A stretch of DNA of 64,000 nt, from NCBI GenBank assembly GCA_016125475.1, contig WGLR01000003.1:257945-321944 (forward strand), given 5' to 3'. This document shows positions 56,052 through 64,000 of the stretch, one piece after another. The notes under the pieces were generated by a model that ran no database searches, had not been told where the DNA came from, and saw only the letters and a program-made list of their open reading frames with translations. The stretch is from Betaproteobacteria bacterium. Its GTDB lineage: Bacteria > Pseudomonadota > Gammaproteobacteria > Burkholderiales > Ga0077523. Both the position numbers and the translations under genes were made by a program. How positions within the stretch are numbered: the stretch's first letter is position 1; each line of letters opens with the position of its first letter.

Positions 56052-56354
56052 ATGAACAAGCAGAATTTTCCGGGTCTCACGATCGCTGCCGCCGCCGCTT
56101 CGCTGTTCGCGGCGGGATGCACGAGCTACAACGCGACGACGGGCGAGATGACGCACACGACGACCGGCACGCCGGTACACGTCGCGGGCGGTGCGGACAG
56201 CCTCACGGTCAAGTGCTACGCCGCGAACGCGTGCAAGGGGCAGAGCGCGTGCAAGACCGTCAACAACGCGTGCAAGGGGCAGAACGAGTGCAAGGGGCAG
56301 GGTTTCGTGATGATGGACGAACTTGCCTGCATCGACTACTTCGGCCGGTCCTGA
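56052..56354 (+). CDS. Bufferin-like Cys-rich RiPP precursor 1 (predicted lipoprotein)
   Basis: A 100-residue precursor. The signal peptide has a lipobox ASLFAAGC, so the peptide is probably lipid-anchored at Cys23. A 30-residue Thr-rich spacer precedes a core with six cysteines in VKCYAANACKGQSACK and NNACKGQNECKGQGFVMMDE then LAC. Repeated NACKGQ units and the pairing with DUF692/DUF2063 genes match MNIO-modified metallophores (bufferins), where cysteines become thiooxazoles. The ATG has AGAAGGAG upstream. It is on the opposite strand from the enzymes and converges on bufC. Modification is inferred, not seen. Confidence 0.8.
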   Translation: MNKQNFPGLTIAAAAASLFAAGCTSYNATTGEMTHTTTGTPVHVAGGADSLTVKCYAANACKGQSACKTVNNACKGQNECKGQGFVMMDELACIDYFGRS

Positions 56355-56363
56355 AGCGGTCGC

Positions 56364-56387
56364 GCGGCGGGCCCCGGTGCCCGCCGC
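56364..56387. terminator. Hairpin between precursor 1 and the convergent bufC
   Basis: GCGGCGGGC pairs with GCCCGCCGC across CCCGGT, a 9-bp stem filling the 37-base convergent gap. No T run is present, so termination is possible but unproven. Confidence 0.45.
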
Positions 56388-56391
56388 CGCC

Positions 56392-57180
56392 TCACGACGG
56401 ACCGTCCGGCGAGAACGTCGCGATGAGTCCGTCCTCGACCCACCTGCGCAGCCACGAGGCGACCGCGACGGCGACCCCGGATTCCGGCACCTCGTCGAGA
56501 AGCTGCTCGCAGAGCATCGCGAACGGCACGCCTTCCCGCAACGAATCGAGTGTCCGCGCCTCCTGCACGTCGAGGGACCGGAACCGGACGTCACGCTCGG
56601 CGCGCCAGATCGCCCATTCCGCGGGCGTGTCGGCGGTCCGCGGTTCCGGAAGCGGCGTCGAGGCGTCGCGGGCCTTGCGCAGGGCCGGCGCGTTCGTGAC
56701 GAGACGCAGGCGTTGCAGGGAGGCGTGGCAGGTGAACCGGAGCCCGGCCCAGGATTCGGGCGCCACGGCCGCGAGTGCGTCGACGCGCACGACGGCGTCG
56801 TCGGCGGCGTCGAACGCGAGGGTGAGTGCCCATTCGAAGCGCGCGAGCTCGGCGATCCAGACCGAATCACGCGTCGCGGGCGATCGGGCGAGGTGATCCG
56901 CGAACGCGTCCCCGAACCACCGCACGTTGCGGAACGTCGAGGGGCGGTTCTCCACGTAGCTGCGTGCCACGGCCGCGAACGTGTCGTGTCCGAGCGCTTC
57001 GCGCACCGTCTCGAACGTTTCCGAGAGCACGTCGACGAGGCGCGAGCGGTAGGCGTTGCGGTAGATGTCCACGCCCCGTGCGGTGAGCGCGATGTGCCCG
57101 GCGATCGCGCCCGGGACGGCGTCCTGCCCCGACAGGATGCTGGCCTGGAAGGCTTCCTGGATGGCTGCGAGACTCGTCAT
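56392..57180 (-). CDS. DUF2063 protein, RiPP maturation partner (BufC-like)
   Basis: A 262-residue protein beginning [14 protein letters not shown], with [21 protein letters not shown] and a [10 protein letters not shown] segment, features of the DUF2063 family. In bufferin and related clusters this protein partners the DUF692 enzyme and is thought to bring in the precursor. The ATG at 57180 overlaps the bufB-like stop by ATGA. It is the second gene of the minus-strand maturation operon. Its molecular action is known only in outline. Confidence 0.85.
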   Translation of the reverse strand: MTSLAAIQEAFQASILSGQDAVPGAIAGHIALTARGVDIYRNAYRSRLVDVLSETFETVREALGHDTFAAVARSYVENRPSTFRNVRWFGDAFADHLARSPATRDSVWIAELARFEWALTLAFDAADDAVVRVDALAAVAPESWAGLRFTCHASLQRLRLVTNAPALRKARDASTPLPEPRTADTPAEWAIWRAERDVRFRSLDVQEARTLDSLREGVPFAMLCEQLLDEVPESGVAVAVASWLRRWVEDGLIATFSPDGPS

Positions 57181-58022
57181 GCCGCGATGCCCTCCAGCGC
57201 GCGTGACGCGACGGACCGTGCGATGTCGAGTTCGGCCACCAGCTCCGCGAGTGGCGGAATGTGGTCGTCGCGCTCGATCATCGTGGACACCGGGCCCAGG
57301 CGGCGGATCGCGTGTTCGTAGAGAGACCAGACGGGGTCGGCCACGGGGGCGTCGTGCGTGTCGATGATGCAGTCGCCGCGGTGATCGTGACCGGCGAGGT
57401 GGATCTGCCGGACGCGGTCGCGCGGCATCGCGTCGACGTACGTGACCGGGTCGAAGCCGTGATTGAACGCAGAGACGTGGACGTTGTTGACGTCGAGCAG
57501 GATCAGGCAGTCCGCGCGCCGCGCGACCTCGGCGAGGAACGTCCACTCGTCGAGGGCGGCGTTCGCGAAGCGCACGTAGCTCGACACGTTCTCCAGAAGG
57601 ATGCGGCGACCGAGCGTGTCCTGCACCTTCCGCACGCGCGAGACGACGTGATCGAGCGCTTCCTCGGTGAACGGCAGCGGCAGCAGGTCGTGCAGGTTCC
57701 TGCCGTGCACGCCGGTCCAGCACAGATGGTCCGAGATCCACGCCGGCTCGACGCGATCCGCGAGCGCGCGAAGCTCGCGCAGATACTGCGAGTCCAGGGG
57801 ATCCGTGCTGCCGATGGACAGCGACACGCCGTGCATGACCATCGGATAGTCCCTGCGGATGCGGTCGAGCCACCAGAGCGGCCGGCCGCCGGGGACCATG
57901 TAGTTCTCCGAGACGATTTCCAGCCAGTCCACGTCGACGTCGTCCCGTGCGAAGGCCTCGTAGTGGCACGACCGCAGACCGAGGCCGAAGCCGAGTGCGC
58001 GACGGGCCTGTTGCGTTTCCAT
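57177..58022 (-). CDS. DUF692 multinuclear non-haem iron oxidase (BufB/MNIO-like)
   Basis: A 281-residue TIM-barrel enzyme of the DUF692 (MNIO) family, which oxidatively modifies precursor cysteines, as in methanobactin and bufferin synthesis. Family landmarks: [68 protein letters not shown] and IDTHD; the His, Asp, Asn and Glu in these are the expected metal ligands. The ATG at 58022 has AGGAG upstream. It is coupled to bufC. Its likely substrates are the two Cys-rich peptides encoded on either side. Confidence 0.92.
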   Translation of the reverse strand: METQQARRALGFGLGLRSCHYEAFARDDVDVDWLEIVSENYMVPGGRPLWWLDRIRRDYPMVMHGVSLSIGSTDPLDSQYLRELRALADRVEPAWISDHLCWTGVHGRNLHDLLPLPFTEEALDHVVSRVRKVQDTLGRRILLENVSSYVRFANAALDEWTFLAEVARRADCLILLDVNNVHVSAFNHGFDPVTYVDAMPRDRVRQIHLAGHDHRGDCIIDTHDAPVADPVWSLYEHAIRRLGPVSTMIERDDHIPPLAELVAELDIARSVASRALEGIAA

Positions 58023-58120
58023 GTTCGTCCGGCTCCTGTGGTTGCTGCACGACTGGTGCGGCGCGCCCCGTGGCGGTCGAGATCGTTCCGTGTGCCTCAC
58101 GGGCGCGTCACCTGGACGGT

Positions 58121-58149
58121 TGTACGGGCCGCGGGCCGGAACGGATGCA
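58121..58149 (-). promoter_or_regulatory. ECF-like promoter P3, before the bufB-like gene
   Basis: On the minus strand: TGCATCCG, 15 bases, CGTACA. It has the same boxes and spacing as P1 and P2. Its -10 lies 98 bases before the bufB-like start, and it lies back to back with P2 in the 302-base divergent gap 58023-58324. Confidence 0.6.
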
Positions 58150-58162
58150 CGTGACACTGCGT

Positions 58163-58191
58163 TGAAACCGATTGCGCGTCCTTCGCGTACA
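58163..58191 (+). promoter_or_regulatory. ECF-like promoter P2, before precursor 2
   Basis: TGAAACCG, 15 bases, CGTACA, followed by TGGC as in P1 (shared 12-base CGCGTACATGGC at 58184-58195 and 55947-55958). It leaves a leader of about 130 bases before the ATG at 58325. Confidence 0.65.
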
Positions 58192-58324
58192 TGGCCTCGT
58201 GAGTCGCGCGTCGTCGAGGCAGTCTTGCCGTCGTGCGTCTCATCCGTGCGTCCGTGCGGGGCGGCACATGCCGCTCGGGACGGATGCGCGACATTCGAAA
58301 CCACCACGAAGCAGGAGGCAGGAC

Positions 58325-58579
58325 ATGAATGCAACACGCAGATCGTTCGGACTGGCCATCGCAGGTGCGGCAGCGGCCGCTTTCGTCGCGGCTGCACCGG
58401 CCCTCGCGGGCGACAGCTCCGGAACCGTGAAGGTGAAGTGCTACGGCGCCAATGCCTGCAAGGGGCAGGCGGACTGCAAGACGGCCGCGAACGCATGCAA
58501 GGGTCACAACGCGTGCAAGGGCAAAGGGTTCGTGATGATGGACGAGAAGGCCTGCATCGATCGCATGGGTCGGAGCTAG
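58325..58579 (+). CDS. Bufferin-like Cys-rich RiPP precursor 2 (soluble periplasmic)
   Basis: An 84-residue precursor. Signal peptide [20 protein letters not shown] with a signal peptidase I site near APALAG. The core [37 protein letters not shown] and [10 protein letters not shown] has six cysteines in the same positions as precursor 1. The two cores are clearly paralogous; this one lacks the lipobox and the Thr-rich spacer. AGGAGG lies six bases before ATG. It is divergent from the bufB-like gene. It is probably a thiooxazole-bearing metal-binding peptide, by family analogy. Confidence 0.85.
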   Translation: MNATRRSFGLAIAGAAAAAFVAAAPALAGDSSGTVKVKCYGANACKGQADCKTAANACKGHNACKGKGFVMMDEKACIDRMGRS

Positions 58580-58598
58580 TCCTCTCACACCACCCGGG

Positions 58599-58632
58599 CC
58601 GCCGGGGGGACGCATGCCTCTCCCCCCGACGG
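58599..58632 (+). terminator. Hairpin after precursor 2
   Basis: CCGCCGGGGGGA pairs with TCCCCCCGACGG (one mismatch) across 10 bases, 19 bases after the stop. No T run follows. The 334-base gap 58580-58913 also holds the inverted repeat listed next and nothing else recognisable. Confidence 0.45.
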
Positions 58633-58841
58633 ACCCGCATCACGCATGGTGTCGGCGCCGGCCCGGGTGTCGGCGTCGTCACCATGGCGTGATCCTTTCC
58701 CTCCGTCCGCCCCGGGGTCCCGCAACGGGGACACGGGCGGGGACGACACCCGCGTGGCGCGGCCCGGGCGGGAACCCACGCGTTGCGACAGTGTCGGACG
58801 AGGGCATTGGCGCGGTGACGAAACCCGGCGCCAAATCAACG

Positions 58842-58878
58842 TGATATCCGGGTGCCCTGCGCATTCGATGGGATATCA
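58842..58878. promoter_or_regulatory. Inverted repeat upstream of the DsbA-family gene
   Basis: TGATATCC and GGATATCA, perfect 8-bp arms 21 bases apart, end 35 bases before the ATG at 58914. It is a candidate regulator site; the AT-rich arms stand out in this GC-rich region. Confidence 0.4.
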
Positions 58879-58913
58879 TCGTCGCGAGTCCAATCTTTCA
58901 GGAGTACCCGCGG

Positions 58914-59567
58914 ATGCTCGAGAGAATCGACGTGATCTCGGACGTCGTCTGTCCCTGGTGCATGATCGGCAAGCGGCGCCTCGAGCGCGCGCTCGACGTC
59001 TGGCGTGAACGGCACCCCGGCCATTCCCCCATCGTCGCGTGGCACGCGTTCGAACTCAACCCGGACATGCCCCGCACGGGCATGGACCGCCGGACATACA
59101 CCGCGCAGAAGTTCGGTGGCCCGGAGCGTGCGCGCGAGGTGTACGCACGAGTGGCCGCTGCCGGGCGCGAGGAGGGCATCGCGTTCGACTTCGACCGGAT
59201 CAGCGTGCAGCCGAATACCGTGCAGGCGCACCGGCTCATCTCGTGGGCGGGTGGTCAGGGTCTGCAGACGGACGTGGTCGAGCGTCTCTTCTCCGCGTAT
59301 TTCCTCGAGGCACAGGATCTCTCGCGTGACGACGTGCTCGCGAGGCTCGCGAGCGAGTCGGGCCTCGACGGCGACGCCGCGGCCGCGTTTCTCGCGGGCG
59401 ACGAGCTTGCCGGCGACGTCGCGGAGGACGAAAGGATGGCGCACGCGATCGGTGTCCAGGGCGTGCCTTTCTTCATCTTCGATCAGCGCCTCGCGCTGTC
59501 CGGGGCACACCCCGCGGACGTCATCGTGGAGGCCATGGAGGAGGCGGCCGCGCAGGCGCCCGCATGA
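58914..59567 (+). CDS. FrnE-like DsbA-family oxidoreductase
   Basis: A 217-residue thioredoxin-fold protein with the redox motif CPWC in ISDVVCPWCMIGKRRLE. The inserted helical domain and the late cis-Pro segment GVQGVPFFIFDQRLALSGAH match the FrnE/2-hydroxychromene-isomerase-like DsbA family. No signal peptide, so it is cytoplasmic. FrnE proteins act in disulfide handling under oxidative and metal stress in some bacteria. The gene lies next to a cysteine-rich peptide cluster and just before a dehydratase gene. Confidence 0.9.
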   Translation: MLERIDVISDVVCPWCMIGKRRLERALDVWRERHPGHSPIVAWHAFELNPDMPRTGMDRRTYTAQKFGGPERAREVYARVAAAGREEGIAFDFDRISVQPNTVQAHRLISWAGGQGLQTDVVERLFSAYFLEAQDLSRDDVLARLASESGLDGDAAAAFLAGDELAGDVAEDERMAHAIGVQGVPFFIFDQRLALSGAHPADVIVEAMEEAAAQAPA

Positions 59568-59603
59568 GGGACTGCACGTGCCTCCGGCCGATCGCGTCGC
59601 GCC

Positions 59604-60524
59604 ATGCGTGACGCGATCGTCGCGGCGGCGCACAGGATCGCCCCTCACGTCCGGCGTACGCCGGTTCTGCCGCTCGCCCCGGGCGACGCGGGACTGACCG
59701 GTCCGACCTTCCTCAAGCTCGAAAGCCTTCAGCACGCGGGATCCTTCAAGCCGCGCGGGGCGTTCAACCGGATGCTCGCTGCGCGCGTACCCGCGTCCGG
59801 TGTGATCGCGGCATCGGGCGGCAATCACGGTCTCGCCGTGGCGTATGCGGCGGGCGTGCTCGGTCACCACGCGGAGGTCTTTGTCCCCGAGATCTCGTCC
59901 CCGGTCAAGGTGCGCAGGCTGCGCGAACTCGGAGCGACGGTGCACGTGACCGGCCGCGACTACGCCGACGCGCGCGCGGCCATGCGCGACAGGCAGGCCG
60001 TCACGGGCGCGCTCGACGTCCATGCCTACGACCAGGCCGAAATCCTCGCCGGCCAGGGCACGACCGCACGCGAGTTCGAATCGCAGGTCGACGCGCTGGA
60101 CACGGTGCTCGTCGCGGTCGGCGGAGGTGGCCTGATCGGGGGAATCAGCGCGTGGTTCGAGGGGCGGGTGCGCGTCGTCGGCGTCGAGCCCGTCTCGGCG
60201 TGCGCGCTCAGTGCGGCACTCGCGGCGGGCGAGCCTGTCGACGTCGACGTTGCCGGTGTCGCCGCGGACTCGCTCGGCGCGCGGCGCGTGGGCGGCGAGA
60301 TGTTTCCACTCGCGCGCCGGTACGTGGAGCGGGTTGTGCTTGTCGATGACGAGGCCATTCTCGCTGCCCAGCGGCGGCTCTGGCGGGATTTCCGGATCGT
60401 CGCGGAGCCGGGCGGGTCGGCTGCCTTCGCGGCCCTGCTGTCCGGCGGTTACCGGCCCGGGGCCCGGGAGCGTGTCGGCGTCCTGGTGTGCGGCGGCAAC
60501 TGCGATCCCGCCATGATCGTCTAG
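59604..60524 (+). CDS. PLP-dependent threonine/serine dehydratase family enzyme
   Basis: A 306-residue fold type II PLP enzyme. The PLP lysine is in LQHAGSFKPRGAFNRM, the phosphate-binding Gly loop is VGGGGLIGGISAW, and AASGGNHGLAVAYAA contacts the substrate. The length without an ACT domain fits catabolic threonine/serine dehydratases or racemases. The substrate is not certain. ATG at 59604, 36 bases after the FrnE stop and 9 before the methyltransferase, so the three form a likely operon. Confidence 0.87.
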   Translation: MRDAIVAAAHRIAPHVRRTPVLPLAPGDAGLTGPTFLKLESLQHAGSFKPRGAFNRMLAARVPASGVIAASGGNHGLAVAYAAGVLGHHAEVFVPEISSPVKVRRLRELGATVHVTGRDYADARAAMRDRQAVTGALDVHAYDQAEILAGQGTTAREFESQVDALDTVLVAVGGGGLIGGISAWFEGRVRVVGVEPVSACALSAALAAGEPVDVDVAGVAADSLGARRVGGEMFPLARRYVERVVLVDDEAILAAQRRLWRDFRIVAEPGGSAAFAALLSGGYRPGARERVGVLVCGGNCDPAMIV

Positions 60525-60533
60525 AGTCGAGAA

Positions 60534-61358
60534 GTGACGAATCCTGTTTCGAAGACCGCGTTCTACTGCGCGGGCGTGCGCATGATGGACGCACGCTCGG
60601 TGAAGCCCGTCGTCAACGACACCTTCGCGGAGTCGATGCTCGGCGAGGAAGGCTTGCGTGTCTTCGAGGCGTTCCGCAGCCTGCGCTATCCGAACGGCGC
60701 GAGCGTCGCGCGACACCGCATCATCGACGAACTGCTCCAGGAGCGTTTCCGCGCGCGACCGCGCAGGCTCACGGTCCTGATCGGCGCGGGCTACGATTCC
60801 CGGCCGTTCCGGATGCGCACCGGTGAGTGGGTCGAGTTCGACGCGCCGGAGATCATCGCGCGCAAGGAACTGCTGCTGCCGAGCCGGGATTGCCCCGTCG
60901 CGCTGCAGCGCTTCGGGATCGATTTCGCGTCGGACGCCCTGGCGGAGAGGCTCGCGCCGTTCGCGACCGACAGGAAGGTCTCCGTGGTCGTCGAAGGGGT
61001 ACTGCCCTACCTGGAGCCCGCGGCCGTGGAGCGCCTCGTGAAGGTGCTGCAGGAGCTGTTCCCCCACCACACCCTGATCTGCGATCTCGTGACGCGCCGG
61101 TTCCTCGAACGCTACGGGGCAGAATTCCGGGCGGCCTGCGAGGGTCTCGGTGCGACAATCCGCTGGGCGGTCGACGATCCGGTCGCGCTGTTCGAAGGGC
61201 TCGGGTACAGCCGCTTCTGGGCGACCTCGATCGTGCTCAGGGCAGCGGAATCCGGCTGCATTCCGGCGCCCGCGTGGCCGATCCGCTGGTTCCTGCGGTG
61301 TCTGCGAGACGGTTATGCCGTGCACGTCCTCAAGCACTCGCCGACCGGTGCGCACTGA
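60534..61358 (+). CDS. Class I SAM methyltransferase, LCMT/TIGR00027 type
   Basis: A 274-residue methyltransferase of the Leu-carboxyl-methyltransferase-like group. It starts TNPVSKTAFYCAGVRMMDA, with SAM motif VLIGAGYDSRPFRMRTG and FDAPEIIARKELLL. GTG start at 60534, nine bases after the dehydratase. The substrate is unknown; the family includes polyketide-type O-methyltransferases. Confidence 0.87.
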   Translation: MTNPVSKTAFYCAGVRMMDARSVKPVVNDTFAESMLGEEGLRVFEAFRSLRYPNGASVARHRIIDELLQERFRARPRRLTVLIGAGYDSRPFRMRTGEWVEFDAPEIIARKELLLPSRDCPVALQRFGIDFASDALAERLAPFATDRKVSVVVEGVLPYLEPAAVERLVKVLQELFPHHTLICDLVTRRFLERYGAEFRAACEGLGATIRWAVDDPVALFEGLGYSRFWATSIVLRAAESGCIPAPAWPIRWFLRCLRDGYAVHVLKHSPTGAH

Positions 61359-61588
61359 CCGGGCGGAACCTTCCCCGGGTGCGACGGTCCGAGGGGCGGC
61401 GCGTATCGTGGCGCTCCGATCCGTTCGGGAGCGGGGGGCCTCAAGTGGGGGCGGATGGGGGCCGAAATGGGGACGTCGGACCGACCGGACCACGAAACGC
61501 GCGATCCCGCGTGCGGAGCGATCGTCTCCGCGGGTCTGCCTGCAATGGCGCGGCGCGGACCGTTGAACAGCCTTTTTCTGGAAACTGC

Positions 61589-62749
61589 ATGACCCTGGCC
61601 AGGACATTCTCGTCGATCGTTGCAGCCGTCTCGGTGATGGCGGTCGCTGCGGGCTGCACCAAGAACGAGACGGTGCCGCCGGCTCCGGCCGTCAAGGCCG
61701 CCGATCCCACGCTCGTCAAGCCCAACGAGACCGTCCTGTCGCAGATCACCGTGGCCGCCGTGTCCAGCGCGCCGGTGCGGCACAGCCTGCGCATACCCGG
61801 CAGCATCGAGATGAACGAAAGCCGGGTCGCACAGCTCGGCGCGAACGCGACGGGACGCGTGATCGACGTCCGGGCCCTGCGCGGGCAGGTCGTGCGCGCG
61901 GGCGACATCCTGGCCGAGGTGCACAGCAACGAGCTCGGTTCCGCGCAGTTCTCCCTGCTCAAGGCCAAGGCTGAATCCGACTTCATGCAGCGGGCCGTCG
62001 CGCGGGCGCGGCAGCTCTACGATGCCGACGTGATCAGTCTGGCGGAACTGCAGCGTCGCGAGAACGACCTGCGCATCGCGATGGCGCAGCTGCGTGCCGC
62101 GGAAAGCCAGGTGCGGGTGCTCGGCATGAGCCGGGCCGAGATCCTGAAGGTCGAGGACTCGGGCGAGGTCCACCCGAGTTTCTTCGTGAAATCCACGATT
62201 TCCGGCGTGGTCGTCGAGCGGAGCGTCGCGCGCGGACAGGTCGTGCAGCCGTCGGACAACCTGTTCACGATCGCGGACCTGTCGACGGTCTGGGTCGTCG
62301 CGGACGTGCCCGAGCAGGACAGCAGCAGCATGGACGAAGGGCAGGAGGTCGTGATCGAGATTCCCGCGCTTCCCGGCCGCAAGATCACGGCGAAGCTCGA
62401 CTACGTCGCGGACACCGTCGACCCCGAGACCAGGACCGTGCGCGTGCGCACCGAGGTACCGAATCCGGACGGTCACCTGAAGCCCGAGATGCTCGCCACG
62501 CTCGTGATCGAGGGCAGGGCCATGGACGCGCTCGTCGTCCCGGGAGAAGCGGTCGTTCACGACGCCGGCAACGACTACGTGTTCGTCGATGCCGGCAATG
62601 GCGGTTTTCGCATCACGCCCGTGGAACTCAGTGACGAGATTGCCGGCATGCGCACGATCAAGTCCGGCCTCACCGCCGGCGAGCGCATCGTGACCAGGGG
62701 TGCCTTTCACCTGAACGGTGAACGAAAGAAAGAAGAACTAGGGGGCTAG
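61589..62749 (+). CDS. RND efflux periplasmic adaptor, CzcB-like lipoprotein
   Basis: A 386-residue adaptor. Lipobox VMAVAAGC gives a lipid anchor. Lipoyl half motifs (GRVIDVRALRGQVVRAGDIL and SGVVVERSVARGQVVQPSDN) flank a coiled-coil hairpin (about 145-205), and a beta-barrel with VWVVADVPEQDSSSMDEGQE follows. The IEMNESRVAQLGANATGRV stretch is typical of CzcB/HME metal adaptors. It lies 209 bases before czcA. No outer-membrane CzcC gene is seen upstream, so that channel lies elsewhere. Confidence 0.88.
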   Translation: MTLARTFSSIVAAVSVMAVAAGCTKNETVPPAPAVKAADPTLVKPNETVLSQITVAAVSSAPVRHSLRIPGSIEMNESRVAQLGANATGRVIDVRALRGQVVRAGDILAEVHSNELGSAQFSLLKAKAESDFMQRAVARARQLYDADVISLAELQRRENDLRIAMAQLRAAESQVRVLGMSRAEILKVEDSGEVHPSFFVKSTISGVVVERSVARGQVVQPSDNLFTIADLSTVWVVADVPEQDSSSMDEGQEVVIEIPALPGRKITAKLDYVADTVDPETRTVRVRTEVPNPDGHLKPEMLATLVIEGRAMDALVVPGEAVVHDAGNDYVFVDAGNGGFRITPVELSDEIAGMRTIKSGLTAGERIVTRGAFHLNGERKKEELGG

Positions 62750-62958
62750 CGCGGCGCCGGTCCGACCGGCGCTCCTTCCGCGACCGCCCCGTTCGCGCAA
62801 CGTCGTTCGTACGCGTGGAGACCATGCATGTGCACGTTCGTGTCCGGCGCCGGACGGTCCGCTGACGTAACGTCGGCGACGGCCGGTACGCTCATCGATC
62901 TACCGGCCGCCGGACTCGTGGCGGCACGCGTCCTTTCCCCGCATCGCGCGGCGCTTCC

Positions 62959-64000
62959 ATGAACACGCTCATCCGGATGGCGCTTCGCCAGCGCCTCGTC
63001 GTGGTCGTGGCCGCGGCCTGTCTGCTCGTGTTCGGCGTCGTGGCGCTCCGCAGCCTCTCCGTGGACGCGTTTCCGGACGTCACGAACGTGCAGGTGCTCG
63101 TGGCGACGGAAGCTCCGGGCCGCTCTCCCGAGGAGGTCGAGCGGTTCGTGACCGTGCCGATCGAGATCGGAATGACGGGGCTGCCCGGCATGACGGACAT
63201 GCGTACGCTCGTCAAGCCGGGACTCTCGCTCGTGACGCTCGTGTTCTCGGACGACACGGACGTCTACTTCGCACGGCAGCTCGTGATGGAACGGCTGCTG
63301 GAGATCGCCCCCAGGCTCCCGGACGGCATCACGCCCGTGCTGGGCCCGGTGTCGACGGGACTCGGGGAGATCTACCAGTACACCCTCGAGCGCGAGGATG
63401 ACGGTGACCGGGCCCTCACACAGGAAGAACTCATGAAGCGTCGTACCGTCCAGGACTGGGTGGTGCGGCCGCTGCTTCGTTCCATCCCGGGCGTCGCGGA
63501 GATCAACTCCCAGGGGGGCTACGTCAGGCAGTACCAGGTGCTCCTGCACCCGGACCGCATGCACCACCACGAGGTGACGGTGCCGAGGGTGTTCGAGGCG
63601 CTCCAGCGCAACAACGCGAATTCCGGGGGCGGTGTCGTGCCGCACTACGCCGAACAGCACCTCGTGCGCGGCCTCGGTCTCGTGAACTCGATCGACGACA
63701 TCGGCGGCATCGTGCTCAAGCAGGCCGGCGGCACGCCCGTCTACGTGCGCAACGTCGCCGACGTGCAGATCGGGTATCAGCCACGCGTCGGTGCGCTGCT
63801 CAAGGACGGACGGACCGAGGCGGTGGGTGCGGTCGTGATGATGGTCCGTGGCGGGAACGCCAAGGACGTGGTGAGCCGCATCAAGGAACGGGTGGCAGAG
63901 ATCAACGCGCGGGGCATGCTTCCCGACGGTCTCAGGGTCGTGCCGTTCTACGACCGCAGCGAGCTCGTCGACGCGGCGCTCCTGACGGTCACGAAGGTAC
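62959..64000 (+). CDS. RND heavy-metal efflux pump CzcA-like (partial, runs off the edge)
   Basis: The first 347 codons of a CzcA/CusA family inner-membrane pump. MNTLIRMALRQRLVVVVAAA begins the first transmembrane helix, followed by the porter-domain landmarks SVDAFPDVTNVQV, EVERFVTVPIEIGMTGLPGM, GPVSTGLGEIYQYTLE and PVYVRNVADVQIGYQPRVGAL. The transmembrane metal motif that would tell Co/Zn/Cd from Cu/Ag lies beyond the window. It follows czcB, so the operon is a metal exporter, next to the metal-binding peptide cluster. Confidence 0.92.
   Translation, partial: MNTLIRMALRQRLVVVVAAACLLVFGVVALRSLSVDAFPDVTNVQVLVATEAPGRSPEEVERFVTVPIEIGMTGLPGMTDMRTLVKPGLSLVTLVFSDDTDVYFARQLVMERLLEIAPRLPDGITPVLGPVSTGLGEIYQYTLEREDDGDRALTQEELMKRRTVQDWVVRPLLRSIPGVAEINSQGGYVRQYQVLLHPDRMHHHEVTVPRVFEALQRNNANSGGGVVPHYAEQHLVRGLGLVNSIDDIGGIVLKQAGGTPVYVRNVADVQIGYQPRVGALLKDGRTEAVGAVVMMVRGGNAKDVVSRIKERVAEINARGMLPDGLRVVPFYDRSELVDAALLTVTKV

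Noticed and set aside
57177-58685. A 502-codon extension of the DUF692 gene
   Set aside because: The added N-terminal part overlaps precursor 2 in antisense and lacks similarity; ATG 58022 has a good ribosome binding site.
58816-58850. A further ECF-like promoter before the FrnE gene (GAAACC, 14 bases, CGTGAT)
   Set aside because: The spacing is shorter and the -10 lacks CGTACA, so it does not match the three cluster promoters.

Overview
The window reads as a GC-rich chromosome segment from a Gram-negative proteobacterium, most likely a betaproteobacterium. This is inferred from the gene families: the yjgA-pmbA pair, GlcDEF, a PEP-CTERM protein, TonB receptors, a MASE1-PAS-GGDEF-EAL protein and a CzcBA efflux pair. 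Coding density is high, genes often overlap by ATGA or GTGA, and no tRNA, rRNA, CRISPR array, transposase or phage gene was seen.

Region by region. (1) 1-2.4 kb: a 23-residue pqqA precursor gene, a strong terminator, and a TonB receptor that closely resembles E. coli PqqU/YncD, the PQQ importer. (2) 2.4-5.9 kb: a second TonB receptor facing away from a Fur box, then bfd and bfr for iron storage and release. (3) 6-14.1 kb: a patatin lipoprotein, then a minus-strand glycolate/glyoxylate block (hyi, an EamA exporter, glycerate 2-kinase, glcD, glcE, glcF). (4) 14.3-16.4 kb: a MoxR ATPase with its VWA partner. (5) 16.4-20.1 kb: a consensus sigma-54 promoter driving a long PEP-CTERM protein of about 167-residue repeats, broken by a one-base frameshift. 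(6) 20.1-25.7 kb: a multi-PAS cyclic-di-GMP enzyme coupled to a PilB/GspE-type ATPase. (7) 25.9-34.2 kb: an ammonium transporter, a MacAB-like ABC system with a REP-like element inserted between its two permease genes, an enolase-superfamily enzyme, a possible small gene or sRNA, and YqhA. (8) 34.2-38.4 kb: a tightly overlapped D-aminoacylase, type III CoA-transferase and MFS operon. (9) 38.5-49.3 kb: an unrecognised protein with a possible PilZ-like end, an esterase, mog, yjgA/pmbA, a K+ channel, an iron-type alcohol dehydrogenase, a cupin and a CHASE/PAS histidine kinase. (10) 49.6-55.8 kb: a Tat-exported acetamidase/formamidase convergent with a Liv-type ABC importer whose two permeases are fused. 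(11) 55.9-58.6 kb: a DUF692 (MNIO)/DUF2063 RiPP maturation pair flanked by two Cys-rich bufferin-like precursor genes. (12) 58.9-64 kb: FrnE-like DsbA, a PLP dehydratase, a methyltransferase, and the start of a czcBA metal-efflux operon that runs off the edge.

The most unusual system is region 11. The two precursor genes lie on the opposite strand from the modification enzymes. One encodes a predicted lipoprotein and the other a soluble periplasmic peptide. All three transcription units are preceded by the same ECF-like bipartite motif, TGMAWCCG-N15-CGTACA. Together with CzcBA and the oxidoreductase next door it suggests a metal-stress island. Region 1 (PQQ precursor beside a PQQ receptor) is the second most notable arrangement.
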